From the NCBI GenBank assembly GCA_022565695.1, contig JAIUME010000010.1, forward strand, positions 29,378-93,377: DNA of 64,000 nt, in the 5' to 3' direction. This DNA is from Alcanivorax sp. (lineage in GTDB: Bacteria > Pseudomonadota > Gammaproteobacteria > Pseudomonadales > Alcanivoracaceae). Each line of letters starts with the position of its first letter. Within the stretch, counting starts at the first letter, position 1. Position numbers and translations under genes: made by a program. A model generated the notes under the pieces. It was given only the letters and a program-made list of their open reading frames with translations. It had not been told where the DNA came from and ran no database searches. Positions 1 through 8,463 of the stretch are shown here, one piece after another.

Positions 1-819
1 GCCAACATCCGCGAAACCGACGCCATTGCCCACGTGGTGCGCTGCTTCAATGACGACAACATCGTGCATGTGGCCGGCAAGGTATCCCCGCTGGACGATA
101 TCTCGGTGATCAACACCGAACTGGCCCTGGCCGATCTGGATGCGGTGGAAAAAGCCCTGCTGCGCGCCAGCAAGGCCGCCAAGGGCCAGGACAAGGACGC
201 CGCCGAACTGGTCAAGGTGCTGGACAAGCTGCTGCCTGCCCTGAGCGAAGGCCTGCCGGCACGCAGCGTCGAGCTGACCGATGATGAGCACAAGCGCATC
301 CGCTCCTACAATCTGCTCACCCTCAAGCCGACCATGTACATCGCCAACGTCACCGAAGACGGCTTCAGCGACAACCCGCTGCTGGACGCGGTGAGCGAAC
401 TGGCCGCCAGCGAGAACGCCAGCATTGTCGCCATCTGCGCCAAGATCGAATCCGAGATTGCCGAGCTGGATGAGGACGAGAAAGCCGAATTCATGGCGGA
501 CATGGGCATGGAAGAACCCGGCCTGAACCGCGTGATCCGCTCAGGCTACAACCTGCTTGGGCTGCACACCTACTTCACCGCCGGGGTAAAAGAGGTCCGC
601 GCCTGGACCATCCCCCGCGGTGCCACCGCCCCCAAGGGCGCCGGCGTGATTCACACCGACTTCGAGAAAGGCTTTATCCGCGCGGAGGTCATCGGCTATG
701 ACGACTTCATCGCCTGCAACGGCGAAGCCGGGGCCAAGGATGCCGGCAAATGGCGCCTGGAAGGCAAGGATTACGTACTGAAAGACGGCGACGTGGTGCA
801 CTTCCGCTTTAACGTCTGA
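1..819 (+). CDS. ychF: Ribosome-binding ATPase YchF, C-terminal part (5' end outside window)
   Basis: The frame is open from base 1, so the gene begins before the window; the visible part is about 272 residues of a protein usually near 363. The nucleotide-specificity motif NVTE (the NxxE variant that favours ATP over GTP in this Obg-related family) is visible about 113 residues into the fragment. The last 90 residues form the TGS domain, starting near [14 protein letters not shown] and ending in the typical [11 protein letters not shown]. Family knowledge: YchF is a cytosolic P-loop ATPase that associates with ribosomes and is linked to oxidative stress control. The Walker A motif lies upstream and cannot be checked. 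Identification is firm. Confidence 0.97.
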   Translation, partial: ANIRETDAIAHVVRCFNDDNIVHVAGKVSPLDDISVINTELALADLDAVEKALLRASKAAKGQDKDAAELVKVLDKLLPALSEGLPARSVELTDDEHKRIRSYNLLTLKPTMYIANVTEDGFSDNPLLDAVSELAASENASIVAICAKIESEIAELDEDEKAEFMADMGMEEPGLNRVIRSGYNLLGLHTYFTAGVKEVRAWTIPRGATAPKGAGVIHTDFEKGFIRAEVIGYDDFIACNGEAGAKDAGKWRLEGKDYVLKDGDVVHFRFNV

Positions 820-873
820 CGCCGGTATTTGCGGCGCAGGCGGGAATTGTCGGGGATTCAGGGGCCGCAGCTA

Positions 874-902
874 TTGACACCACGCAGCCCCTGCCGGAAA
901 AT
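874..902 (+). promoter_or_regulatory. Probable sigma-70 promoter of the tRNA-Met gene
   Basis: A perfect -35 hexamer TTGACA (874-879) is followed after 17 bases by GAAAAT (897-902), matching four of six -10 positions. The following TCGCGCTC is a GC-rich discriminator of the type seen at stringently controlled stable-RNA promoters. Transcription would start around 909, about 10 bases before the tRNA. Confidence 0.65.
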
Positions 903-918
903 TCGCGCTCTTCAAAAT

Positions 919-995
919 GGCTACGTAGCTCAGCTGGTTAGAGCACAGCACTCATAATGCTGGGGTCGGTGGTTCAAGTCCACCCGTAGCCACCA
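919..995 (+). tRNA. tRNA-Met (anticodon CAT)
   Basis: A 77-base cloverleaf can be folded by eye: the acceptor arms GGCTACG and CGTAGCC pair, the D arm is GCTC/GAGC, the anticodon loop is CTCATAA with anticodon CAT, the T arm is GGTGG-TTCAAGT-CCACC, and CCA is encoded at 993-995. The acceptor begins with a G:C pair (1-72), so it is more likely an elongator Met or lysidine-modified Ile2 tRNA than an initiator. CAT anticodon cannot separate these two by itself. Confidence 0.96.
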
Positions 996-1013
996 TCTTC
1001 ATCGCTTCCTGAT

Positions 1014-1964
1014 TCACCCCTTGATTGACAGACCAGCAAGGCTCGGCGCCTTGAGTGGCGCCAGCGGCGTACCTTTGACTTCACCGAAACCGCGCCCGGC
1101 ATTCCAGTTCTCCGTGGCGGTACGGATCTCTTCCGGGGTGCGGGCCACGAAGTTCCACCACACCAGAATATCCTCGGCGAAGGGTTCACCCCCGACCAGC
1201 AGGAGCTGGGCTTCGCCGTCGCAGCCGATCTCCACTGTGTCACGCCCCTGCCCCAGATACAGCAGCATGCCCGGCTCCACCACCTCTCCCTCCACCCGGG
1301 CACTGCCACGCAGGCACATCACGGCGTGCTCGAAGCCAGGCTCGAGTGGCAGCCGGGTACTGGCGGCGCCACGGCTTGTCAGATCAAGCCCCACCAGCGG
1401 CGAGAAGACTTGCGCCGGTGCGGTCTGGCCGAGCGCCTCGCCGGCCAGCAGGGTCACAGTGAAACCGCCACGCTCGATCACCGGCAGATCCGGGTAATGA
1501 TGAAAGGCCGGCTCCCGGTGGCGCTCGCTGTCCGGCAGGGCGATCCAGAGTTGCGCCGCATGCAGGCGACCCGCGCCGTCGTGGGGCGACTCTTCCGAGT
1601 GAGCGATGCCACGCCCGGCGGTCATCAGATTGACCTGCCCGGGACGAATGATCTGTTCGTATCCCAGGCTGTCGCGGTGCAGCCCCTCCCCCTCGATCAT
1701 CCAGGTAAAGGTCTGCAGGCCGATATGGGGATGCGGCCCCACCTTCAGGCCCTCACCAGGGCCATGGGCCACCGGCCCGGCATGATCCAGAAAACACCAG
1801 GCACCGACCATGCGCCTTGCCTTGCTGGGCACTGCCCGGCGGACGATAAAGCCCTTACCGATTTCCGCCTGGCGGGCATCGATGCGTTCCAGCACCGGCT
1901 TGCCAGGGCACGGCGGGCAGTCGTCAGAGCGCGATGCGCCCTGTTCCTTTACCAGATCACTCAT
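1014..1964 (-). CDS. Pirin family protein (bicupin)
   Basis: The product has 316 residues, normal for the family. The N-terminal cupin shows the pirin metal-site signature: HPHIG, then HRDSLG, then RGIAHSEES, which supply the His/His/His/Glu ligands. The C-terminal half is the pirin-C cupin ending in the typical ARTPEEIR and GTPLAPL. Bacterial pirins bind Fe and several have quercetin 2,3-dioxygenase activity; the substrate here is unknown. The start at 1964 is chosen because AGGAG lies 7-8 bases upstream; the same frame is open for another 120 codons but that part is low-complexity and lacks pirin similarity. It converges on the tRNA gene. Confidence 0.93.
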   Translation of the reverse strand: MSDLVKEQGASRSDDCPPCPGKPVLERIDARQAEIGKGFIVRRAVPSKARRMVGAWCFLDHAGPVAHGPGEGLKVGPHPHIGLQTFTWMIEGEGLHRDSLGYEQIIRPGQVNLMTAGRGIAHSEESPHDGAGRLHAAQLWIALPDSERHREPAFHHYPDLPVIERGGFTVTLLAGEALGQTAPAQVFSPLVGLDLTSRGAASTRLPLEPGFEHAVMCLRGSARVEGEVVEPGMLLYLGQGRDTVEIGCDGEAQLLLVGGEPFAEDILVWWNFVARTPEEIRTATENWNAGRGFGEVKGTPLAPLKAPSLAGLSIKG

Positions 1965-2399
1965 GATGTTTTCTCCTGGGTCGGTGCTTTGTCTCAGGTT
2001 ACGACAATCCGGCGTGCGGCGGAATGCGGTGGAATGTGGTGGAATGTGGTGGAATGTGACAAAACCATTCGCTGACCGACGACCAACTTGACGCAACCAC
2101 ACCTGCCTCTTACCATCGCGCCCGTCTTTCGTCACAGGAGGTTCCTGCATGGAACCGAATTCTTGCAGTTGTTGGCATCCCCACAACGCACCGTTCGCGC
2201 GGTAAGCGCTCCTGGCCCATCGATACCAGGTTCTGCTTTCCGCCACATAATCGGCGGGAAAGCAGGTGACCGGATCACCCCAGCACTCTCTTTCCCTTGA
2301 CGCTTTCCCTTGAAGACCCGCCACCGCGACAACCGTCCGTGCGGCACGTCATTACAATGTCAATTTGCGTCTGCAGACTGGCATGGAAGGAGCTGTATC
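1965..2399. other. Intergenic stretch between divergent genes
   Basis: This 435-base gap between the pirin start and the next start contains the 10-bp tandem repeat listed separately and, just before 2400, a good ribosome binding site (AAGGAG). I see no convincing gene in it; the short open frames here have no recognisable features. Confidence 0.5.
2021..2060. repeat. 10-bp tandem repeat, four units
   Basis: The unit GGAATGTGGT occurs at 2021-2030 (with C for T at unit position 7), 2031-2040, 2041-2050 and 2051-2060 (last two bases AC). It lies about 60 bases upstream of the pirin start, so on the minus strand it is in the promoter or leader region. Copy number could vary between strains by slippage; that is inference. 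Confidence 0.85.
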
Positions 2400-3076
2400 A
2401 TGAAAAAGACAAGCATCACCCTTGCTGTAACCCTTGCCGCAGGCTTTACCCTGGCCAACCAGGCACATGCCGCTGGCGGCCACTATGTGGTCGAGGATGC
2501 CCTGCTGGTGGACCCTTCAGGCTGCGAACTGGAAAGCTGGCACAGCCGCCTGGACCGCAACAACGCCGACACTGCCCTGCTGCTGACCTGCAACCCGACG
2601 GGGGCATTCGATATTGGCGGCGGGCTGGTACGCACCGAGGAGAACGGTGAATACGACACCCTGGTCGAGTTGAACGGCAAGTTCCTGTTCCGGGATGCCG
2701 CCGAACACCGATTTGGTCTGGGCCTTGCGGCGATTGCCACGTACAGCAACGACAGCGCGAAACTGGAAACCGTAGAACTGCTGCTACCCGCCACCTTCAA
2801 CGCCACCGACTCTCTGGCCATCCATGCCAATGTCGGCCACGCGAACGAGCGCAACGACGCCAATGCCGGTCTCTGGGGGGTGGGCATTGATCTGGCGGTG
2901 CATCAACAGGTCTCCCTGATTGCAGAATCCTTTGGCACCGACCGCTCCGGGAGCACCTTTCACCAGGCGGGCTGCGCTTTGCACTCGGCGCAATCGAGCT
3001 GGATGTCAGTTACGGCCGTAGCGCCACGGACCGCCATCTCGACACGGTTACCGGTGGCATTATCCTGGCACTCTGA
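2400..3076 (+). pseudogene. Outer-membrane beta-barrel-like protein, frameshifted near the 3' end
   Basis: The start at 2400 follows AAGGAG and opens with a clear Sec signal peptide (MKKTSITLAVTLAAGF, cleavage near AHA-AGG). The mature part alternates short amphipathic strands as in small outer-membrane barrels; I do not recognise a named family. At about 2966-2973 (GGCGGGCTG) the frame changes: the starting frame runs on to a stop at 3135-3137 with a Ser/Pro/Arg-rich tail unlike the rest. The frame one base over instead reads GLRFALGAIELDVSYG and ends GGIILAL at 3074-3076, an ideal terminal barrel strand. One missing base explains this. It may be a true mutation or a sequencing error. Confidence 0.7.
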
Positions 3077-3196
3077 GCACTCCCTGAATCCGGGGCGGAA
3101 GCCGCCCCGGAACCTTGGCAGTGCCATGCTTGTCTGAGTCGTACATCGTCTGAATCATGCTTATCTCACTTCGCACGCTCGCTCGAGTAAAAACAC

Positions 3197-3640
3197 ATGA
3201 AAAAGCTGGCACGTAACAGTCTCCTCGCAATCACCGCCATGGCGTGGCTCGGCCAGCCTGTCGTCGCAGAGACCAAACGCGGCGACGGCGTCGGCAATGC
3301 ACAGACACACATGCAGCAAAGCGGAGAGGGGGAACGCCACCCCTCTCTGGGCTACAGTGCCAGCGACCGGGCATTGCTGCGCGGGCACTTTCGCCAGGCA
3401 GGGGCGCCGGACGACGGCAACACCTTGCTGAGCAGCGCCATCACCCAACCCGTCACGCTGAGTGTCGGCGACACGCCCGGTTTCGATGCACTGCGCAATG
3501 CCCGTACCCTGCCTGCGGATATCCGCGACAGGCTGGCCCGCACTGCCGAAGGGACCCAGGATTTGCTGATCGGTCATCAGGCGGTGCGCCTGGCACGGGA
3601 CTCGCGGCGGGTCATCGACGCGGTGACCTTGCAGGCCTGA
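3197..3640 (+). CDS. Small periplasmic protein with RcnB/CigR-like C-terminal half
   Basis: The product has 147 residues with an N-terminal signal peptide (MKKLARNSLLAITAMAWLG, likely cleaved after VVA). The C-terminal 60 residues have the layout of small periplasmic RcnB/CigR-type domains: a leucine-proline stretch (ARTLPADIRDRL) followed by EGTQDLLIG, VRLARDSRRVIDAV. This assignment rests on pattern only. The 3787-4170 gene product shows a matching pattern (GT-D, VRL, DS, hydrophobic-VD), so the two may be diverged duplicates. Function unknown. Confidence 0.7.
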   Translation: MKKLARNSLLAITAMAWLGQPVVAETKRGDGVGNAQTHMQQSGEGERHPSLGYSASDRALLRGHFRQAGAPDDGNTLLSSAITQPVTLSVGDTPGFDALRNARTLPADIRDRLARTAEGTQDLLIGHQAVRLARDSRRVIDAVTLQA

Positions 3641-3728
3641 CCGCCCGGCATCCGGCACGTAACGCCAACTCGCCCTCATCTGTTCCCGGACGGAGTACGC
3701 ATTTTCAGCATTCCCCGCGCTGTACAGG

Positions 3729-3752
3729 GAACCAGCCTGCAGGTGCTGGTTC
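3729..3752. other. Perfect 8-bp hairpin between two small genes
   Basis: GAACCAGC (3729-3736) and GCTGGTTC (3745-3752) are perfect inverted repeats with an 8-base loop. No T-run follows, so it is not a standard terminator; it may be a pause or stability element between the genes at 3197 and 3787. Confidence 0.5.
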
Positions 3753-3786
3753 ATAATGTACTCAACGCTTCAGAAGGGATAAGGAG

Positions 3787-4170
3787 ATGACCCTGCGAAT
3801 GGTTTCCCGCACCGGAACCGAACCGGGCGTAAAGAAGGACAAACCACCGCCGGCGCTGCGCGAGGCTGTGCTGGCGGACGGCTTCCGGTTGATGGCGTTC
3901 AGCGCGGCGGATGCAGCATCGCTGCGGCAATACCTTGCAACCCCTTTCCAGCCGCCTGCCTGGCTTCACCAGGTCCGTTGCCGCCAGCCCGTCCCCGCGT
4001 CGCTGCTGGAACAGGCCCGCCATGTGCCGATACGGCTCGCCGACGCACTGAGCCAGCCCCCTCAGGGCACCCGTGATGTGTACCTGGATGACTGTGTCAT
4101 GCGGCTGGTGCTGGACAGTTGGGTACTGGTGGATGTACTGACGCCGGAACGCGGGCAGCAACCCGCCTGA
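3787..4170 (+). CDS. Hypothetical protein related in pattern to its upstream neighbour
   Basis: The product has 127 residues and no signal peptide or membrane segment. From residue 60 on it reads RQPVPASLLEQARHVPIRLA, then QGTRDVYLDD, VMRLVLDSWVLVDVL, which parallels the C-terminal half of the 3197-3640 protein. The start at 3787 follows AGAAGGG at 3771-3777; an AAGGAG directly abuts the ATG, too close to serve. The lack of a signal peptide is odd if it is a paralogue of a periplasmic protein, so an N-terminal loss is possible. It converges with the 4172-4513 gene with a one-base gap. Confidence 0.65.
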   Translation: MTLRMVSRTGTEPGVKKDKPPPALREAVLADGFRLMAFSAADAASLRQYLATPFQPPAWLHQVRCRQPVPASLLEQARHVPIRLADALSQPPQGTRDVYLDDCVMRLVLDSWVLVDVLTPERGQQPA

Positions 4171-4171
4171 T

Positions 4172-4513
4172 TCAGCGCCCGGTCTTGGGGCCCGGTGGCA
4201 CCAGCGGCATGGGAAACGCGTGGATATTGCCGCTCTGGCCGGCCTCCATGATCTTGCCAATCCCCTCTTTCTCCACCTCGTCGATACGGATCACCGCATG
4301 CATGGGGATGAACGAGCGCTGCACGCCGGCAAATTCATTCTTCAGACGCTCTTCCGAGGGATCGACCACCATCTGTGAGCGCTCACCAAACAGAAACTCC
4401 TCCACTTCGATGAAGCCGTGAAGATCGCTCTGATAGATATTGGTGGCGTAGACCTCGTAGATCTGGCCAAGATTGTGGAAGATCACCTTGTAGATCTGGC
4501 GTGGGGTAGACAT
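4172..4513 (-). CDS. DUF1820 family protein
   Basis: The product has 113 residues beginning MSTPRQIYKVIFHNLGQIYE, with FIEVEEFLFGE and FIPMHAVIRIDEVEKEG, the hallmarks of the DUF1820 family common in gammaproteobacteria. The family has no assigned reaction; it is a soluble cytosolic protein. The start at 4513 matches the family N-terminus; the upstream in-frame extension of 64 codons has no similarity to the family. Confidence 0.9.
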   Translation of the reverse strand: MSTPRQIYKVIFHNLGQIYEVYATNIYQSDLHGFIEVEEFLFGERSQMVVDPSEERLKNEFAGVQRSFIPMHAVIRIDEVEKEGIGKIMEAGQSGNIHAFPMPLVPPGPKTGR

Positions 4514-4949
4514 CTGCTGTGGCCTGCTCGGTACGGTATGCCGGAGGGGGGCAAGGATAGCATATCCACCGCCTGCTTCATCACTCTGCGTGAGGCCGCC
4601 TGAGAGCAAGACAAACGGCTGAAAACCCTGCACTTTGGCTGGACTTTGCCCATCTGAATGACTAGAGTTACCGCCCACAATGCACCGTGGGGCAATTTGC
4701 CGCACCCCGAACTGTTTCGGCCTGTTCAGCGATGCTCTAGTCGCTTGATCTGACGGAACTTTTCGTAAATTGGCGCAAAAATGATCATCCCCTGATCATA
4801 ATGGCGCCGACGGGTAAGGGCTCCCTTGCAAGGGCCCGGCAACGTCTTCACGCGCATCATCCTGAAACGCTTTCCAGGTGCCGCACCTACGGCGATAACA
4901 CGCGTCTGCCCGCCCAGGCAGTCGCTGGGGAAAACAGGGAGCCTACGCA
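4514..4949. other. Divergent intergenic region upstream of the oxidase operon
   Basis: This 436-base gap must hold the promoters of the DUF1820 gene (leftward) and of coxB (rightward). The only symmetric element I see is TGATCA at 4782-4787 repeated at 4793-4798, separated by five bases; each copy is itself palindromic. It might be an operator, but it does not fit the ANR/FNR consensus (TTGAT-N4-ATCAA). I could not place a convincing -35/-10 pair. Confidence 0.4.
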
Positions 4950-6167
4950 ATGCAGTCTACACTGTTCCATCGTGCAGCCGCCCTGCTCACAACACTGATG
5001 ATCAGTGGTGTAGCAGCAGCTGACTGGACCCAACGATCTGATCTCAATATGCGCCCGGGGGTCACGGCAGTCAGCCAGGACGTCTACCACCTGCATATGA
5101 TCATTCTCGGCATTGTGACCCTCATCGGGGTCATCGTGTTCGCACTGATCATGTGGTCAGTATTCGCTCACCGCAAAGAAAAGAACCCGGTACCGGCAAA
5201 ATTCCACGAAAACGTGGTACTGGAAGTAGTGTGGACCGTCATCCCCTTCTTTATTCTGATCGGCATGGCGATTCCCGCCACCCGCGTGCTGATCAATATG
5301 GAAGACACGTCGGATTCAGCGCTGACCATCAAGGTCACAGGCTCCCAGTGGCGCTGGCACTACGAATATCTGGATTACGAAGGCGACAACAACATCAATG
5401 TCGGCTTCTTCAGTGATCTGGCAACGCCGCCGGAAGTCTGGCAGCGGCCGATCCTGTCAGGCGGCCTGTTCCCGGTGGGCAGCGCCCAGGAGCAAGTGGG
5501 TGTAGAGCGCGAGCCGCTGACACCGGAAACCGCCTTCAACTATATGATCGAAGTGGATAACCCCCTGGTCGTTCCCGCCGGGCAGAAAATCCGCTTCCTG
5601 ATCACTGCCGATGATGTGATCCACTCTTTCTGGGTCCCGGACTTCGGCTTCAAGAAAGACGCCATCCCCGGTTTCGTCAATGAGTCGTGGACTAAAATCC
5701 CTGAAGACGCCATCGGCATGACCTTGCGCGGCCAATGTGCCGAACTGTGCGGTCGCCTGCATGCCTTCATGCCCATTGAGGTGAAGGTCAAATCGCAGGA
5801 AGATTTCGTTGCCTGGCTCGCCGAGCAACAGGAAGCCGCAGCGGAAGGCCCGGACATGACGCCGTTTGCCGGCCTCGATGACGCCATGGAGCTGGGCAAG
5901 CCGATCTACGATCGCTCATGCGCCATGTGTCACGGCGCGCAGGGTCAGGGTCAGGGCGCGTTCCCCAGCTTCCAGCAGACCGCGCTGATGACAGATTCCA
6001 ACCGCATCCAGGACAACATCGACATCCTGCTTCACGGTCGTGGCGCCATGCCCGCTTTCCGTGCGCAGTTGTCACCGAAAGAAATAGCCGCCGTCATTAC
6101 TTACCAGCGTAACGCGTTCGGTAACGAAACAGGCGATCTCATTCAACCTGACGACGTGCAGAACTGA
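4950..6167 (+). CDS. coxB: Cytochrome c oxidase subunit II with fused cytochrome c domain (caa3 type)
   Basis: The product has 405 residues. A signal peptide (1-24) is followed by two membrane helices (about 47-73 and 88-110). The CuA domain carries His225, Cys263, Glu265, Cys267, His271 and Met274 in the motif CAELCGRLHAFM. An additional C-terminal c-type cytochrome follows, with heme motif CAMCH (324-328) and probable axial Met367 (RGAMPAF). It accepts electrons from cytochrome c on the periplasmic side and passes them to heme a in subunit I. The fused cytochrome marks the enzyme as caa3 type. coxA follows after 14 bases, so the two are co-transcribed. Confidence 0.97.
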   Translation: MQSTLFHRAAALLTTLMISGVAAADWTQRSDLNMRPGVTAVSQDVYHLHMIILGIVTLIGVIVFALIMWSVFAHRKEKNPVPAKFHENVVLEVVWTVIPFFILIGMAIPATRVLINMEDTSDSALTIKVTGSQWRWHYEYLDYEGDNNINVGFFSDLATPPEVWQRPILSGGLFPVGSAQEQVGVEREPLTPETAFNYMIEVDNPLVVPAGQKIRFLITADDVIHSFWVPDFGFKKDAIPGFVNESWTKIPEDAIGMTLRGQCAELCGRLHAFMPIEVKVKSQEDFVAWLAEQQEAAAEGPDMTPFAGLDDAMELGKPIYDRSCAMCHGAQGQGQGAFPSFQQTALMTDSNRIQDNIDILLHGRGAMPAFRAQLSPKEIAAVITYQRNAFGNETGDLIQPDDVQN

Positions 6168-6181
6168 CGGAGGGGAGCATA

Positions 6182-7768
6182 ATGGCAGACCATCACGAAC
6201 ATCACGCCCCGACCGGCTGGCGCCGCTGGCTACTGAGCACCAACCACAAGGACATCGGCAGCCTGTACCTCTGGTTCAGCTTTGCCATGTTCCTGGTTGG
6301 CGGCTTGCTGGCCATGGTAATCCGCGCCGAGCTGATGTATCCCGGCATGCAGGTTGTGGATCCGGACTTCTTCAACCAGATGACCACCACCCACGGCCTG
6401 ATCATGGTATTCGGCGCCGTGATGCCAGCCTTTGTGGGGCTGGCCAACTGGATGATCCCGCTGATGATCGGCGCGCCGGATATGGCGCTGCCGCGGATGA
6501 ACAACTGGTCCTTCTGGATCCTGCCCGCGGCATTCTCGATCCTGATCGGCTCAGTGCTGATGAGCGCCTTCGGCCCCGGCAACCCGCCGGCACCGAACTT
6601 CGGCTGGACCTTCTACGCACCGCTGTCCACCACCTACGGCCCTGCGTCTACGGACTTCTTCATTCTCTCCGTCCACCTGATGGGTATCTCGTCCATCATG
6701 GGCGCGATCAACGTCATCGTGACCGTCATGAACATGCGCGCGCCCGGCATGACCATGATGAAGATGCCGCTGTTCGTCTGGACCTGGCTGATCACGGCAT
6801 TCCTGCTGATCGCGGTCATGCCGGTACTGGCCGGGGCCGTGACCATGATGCTCACTGATCGACACTTCGGCACCAGCTTCTTCGACGCGGCAGGTGGCGG
6901 TGACCCGGTACTGTTCCAGCATATCTTCTGGTTCTTCGGGCATCCTGAGGTATACATCATGATCTTGCCGGCGTTCGGTGTGGTCTCTGCGATCATCCCG
7001 ACCTTCGCCCGCAAGCCGCTGTTTGGCTACGCCTCCATGGTGTACGCGACGGCCTCCATCGCCCTGCTGTCCTTTGTCGTGTGGGCACACCACATGTTCA
7101 CTGTGGGCATGCCGCTGGCGGGGATGCTGTTCTTCATGTACATGACCATGCTGATTTCCGTCCCCACCGGCGTGAAGGTCTTCAACTGGGTGGCCACCAT
7201 GTGGCGCGGCTCACTGACCTTCGAACTGCCAATGAAGTGGGCGCTGGCCTTCGTGATTCTGTTCACCATCGGCGGCCTGTCCGGCCTGATGCTGTCCATC
7301 ACCCCGGCTGACTTCCAGTACCACGATTCCTACTTCGTTGTGGCGCATTTCCACTATGTGCTGGTATCCGGCGCGATCTTCTCCATGTTCGCCGCCGTCT
7401 ACTACTGGCTGCCGAAGTGGAGCGGCGTGATGTACGACAAGTTCTGGGGCGAAGTGCACTTCTGGAGCTCACTGATCTCCGTGAACCTGCTGTTCTTCCC
7501 GATGCACTTTGTTGGCCTGGCTGGCATGCCGCGCCGCTATGCGGACTATGCCCTGCAGTTTGCCGACTACAACTGGTGGATCAGCATTGGCGCCTTCTGG
7601 TTCGGTATTTCCCAGCTGTTCCTGCTGTGGGTACTGATCAAGGCCTGCTTCCTGAAGAAAGGCGAGAAGGCCACCGACGAAGTGTGGGAAGGCGCGGAAG
7701 GCCTGGAGTGGACCGTACCCTCTCCGGCGCCGTTCCATACCTTCGACACACCGCCGGTTGTGAAATAA
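6182..7768 (+). CDS. coxA: Cytochrome c oxidase subunit I
   Basis: The product has 528 residues and 12 membrane helices. Heme a ligands are His71 (THGLIMVF) and His391; the heme a3 ligand is His389 (VAHFHYVL). CuB is bound by His254, His303 and His304, and the His-Tyr cross-link pair is His254/Tyr258 in FFGHPEVY. The HPEVY glutamate classes it as an A1-type heme-copper oxidase. It reduces O2 to water and pumps protons across the inner membrane. AGGGG-type ribosome binding site lies just upstream in the coxB-coxA gap. Confidence 0.98.
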   Translation: MADHHEHHAPTGWRRWLLSTNHKDIGSLYLWFSFAMFLVGGLLAMVIRAELMYPGMQVVDPDFFNQMTTTHGLIMVFGAVMPAFVGLANWMIPLMIGAPDMALPRMNNWSFWILPAAFSILIGSVLMSAFGPGNPPAPNFGWTFYAPLSTTYGPASTDFFILSVHLMGISSIMGAINVIVTVMNMRAPGMTMMKMPLFVWTWLITAFLLIAVMPVLAGAVTMMLTDRHFGTSFFDAAGGGDPVLFQHIFWFFGHPEVYIMILPAFGVVSAIIPTFARKPLFGYASMVYATASIALLSFVVWAHHMFTVGMPLAGMLFFMYMTMLISVPTGVKVFNWVATMWRGSLTFELPMKWALAFVILFTIGGLSGLMLSITPADFQYHDSYFVVAHFHYVLVSGAIFSMFAAVYYWLPKWSGVMYDKFWGEVHFWSSLISVNLLFFPMHFVGLAGMPRRYADYALQFADYNWWISIGAFWFGISQLFLLWVLIKACFLKKGEKATDEVWEGAEGLEWTVPSPAPFHTFDTPPVVK

Positions 7769-7824
7769 GCTGAACCACACGCACTAACGGCAGCCCGGCC
7801 TATCTCGACAGCCCGGGCTGCTCC

Positions 7825-7847
7825 GGCGCAACAGCGCCACGTTTTTT
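7825..7847 (+). terminator. Terminator-like hairpin inside the oxidase operon
   Basis: GGCGC (7825-7829), loop AACA, GCGCC (7834-7838), then ACG and a six-T run (7842-7847). It stands between coxA and ctaG. The stem is short, so partial read-through that lowers ctaG and coxC expression relative to coxBA is the likely effect (inference). Confidence 0.55.
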
Positions 7848-7860
7848 GAAGGAGGGCACC

Positions 7861-8439
7861 ATGGCTGACGAGCAACTGACCCGACGCACCCGACTTTCAG
7901 TGGCAAAACTGCTGGTGGTTTGCGTGTGTATGTTCGGCTTCGCTTACGCACTGGTTCCACTCTATGACGTGATTTGCGAAGCCCTGGGCATCAATGGCCG
8001 CACCAACAGCGTCGCCATTGTCGATGTCCCTGAGGATATGGTCAAAGACGAAGACCGGACCGTGCTGGTGCAGTTCGTGACCCGCGCAGCGAAGGACATG
8101 CCCTGGGATTTCGAGCCGATGGAACGCAGCGTGCGCGTGCACCCCGGCGAGATCAAGGCAGTCAACTTCCGCGTGCGTAACCGTACCGGCGAAGACATGG
8201 TAGGCCAGGCAATTCCCTCATTGGTGCCCGGCCAGGCCGCCAGTCACTTCAAGAAGACGCAGTGCTTCTGTTTTGACCAGCAGCCGCTGATGGCAAATGG
8301 CGAAGAAGTAATGCCGATGATCTTCTATCTGGATCCGGCTATACCGCGAAGCGTCAACACCATCACCCTGTCCTACACGCTTTATGACATCACAGAAAGG
8401 ACGAGTGTCGGCGGAGTTGCCGCTCGCCAGACGCGCTAA
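7861..8439 (+). CDS. ctaG: Cytochrome c oxidase assembly protein CtaG (Cox11)
   Basis: The product has 192 residues with one N-terminal membrane helix (about 13-33) and a periplasmic copper-binding domain containing the diagnostic CFCF motif in TQCFCFDQQPL. Cox11/CtaG delivers copper to the CuB site of subunit I. The ATG at 7861 is chosen because GAAGGAGG lies 6-13 bases upstream; a TTG 15 bases earlier overlaps that site. coxC follows after 24 bases. Confidence 0.96.
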   Translation: MADEQLTRRTRLSVAKLLVVCVCMFGFAYALVPLYDVICEALGINGRTNSVAIVDVPEDMVKDEDRTVLVQFVTRAAKDMPWDFEPMERSVRVHPGEIKAVNFRVRNRTGEDMVGQAIPSLVPGQAASHFKKTQCFCFDQQPLMANGEEVMPMIFYLDPAIPRSVNTITLSYTLYDITERTSVGGVAARQTR

Positions 8440-8463
8440 AAACAGGTTTCAGGAGACTCAGGC

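Noticed and set aside
2021..2060. Possible CRISPR-like array
   Set aside because: The units are 10 bp and directly adjacent with no spacers; no cas genes are present in the window.
1965..2324. N-terminal extension of the pirin frame
   Set aside because: It lacks pirin similarity and spans the tandem repeat; the ATG at 1964 has a good ribosome site.
4782..4798. ANR/FNR box upstream of coxB
   Set aside because: The TGATCA repeats do not have the TTGAT-N4-ATCAA spacing, so I list the element only as symmetric sequence.
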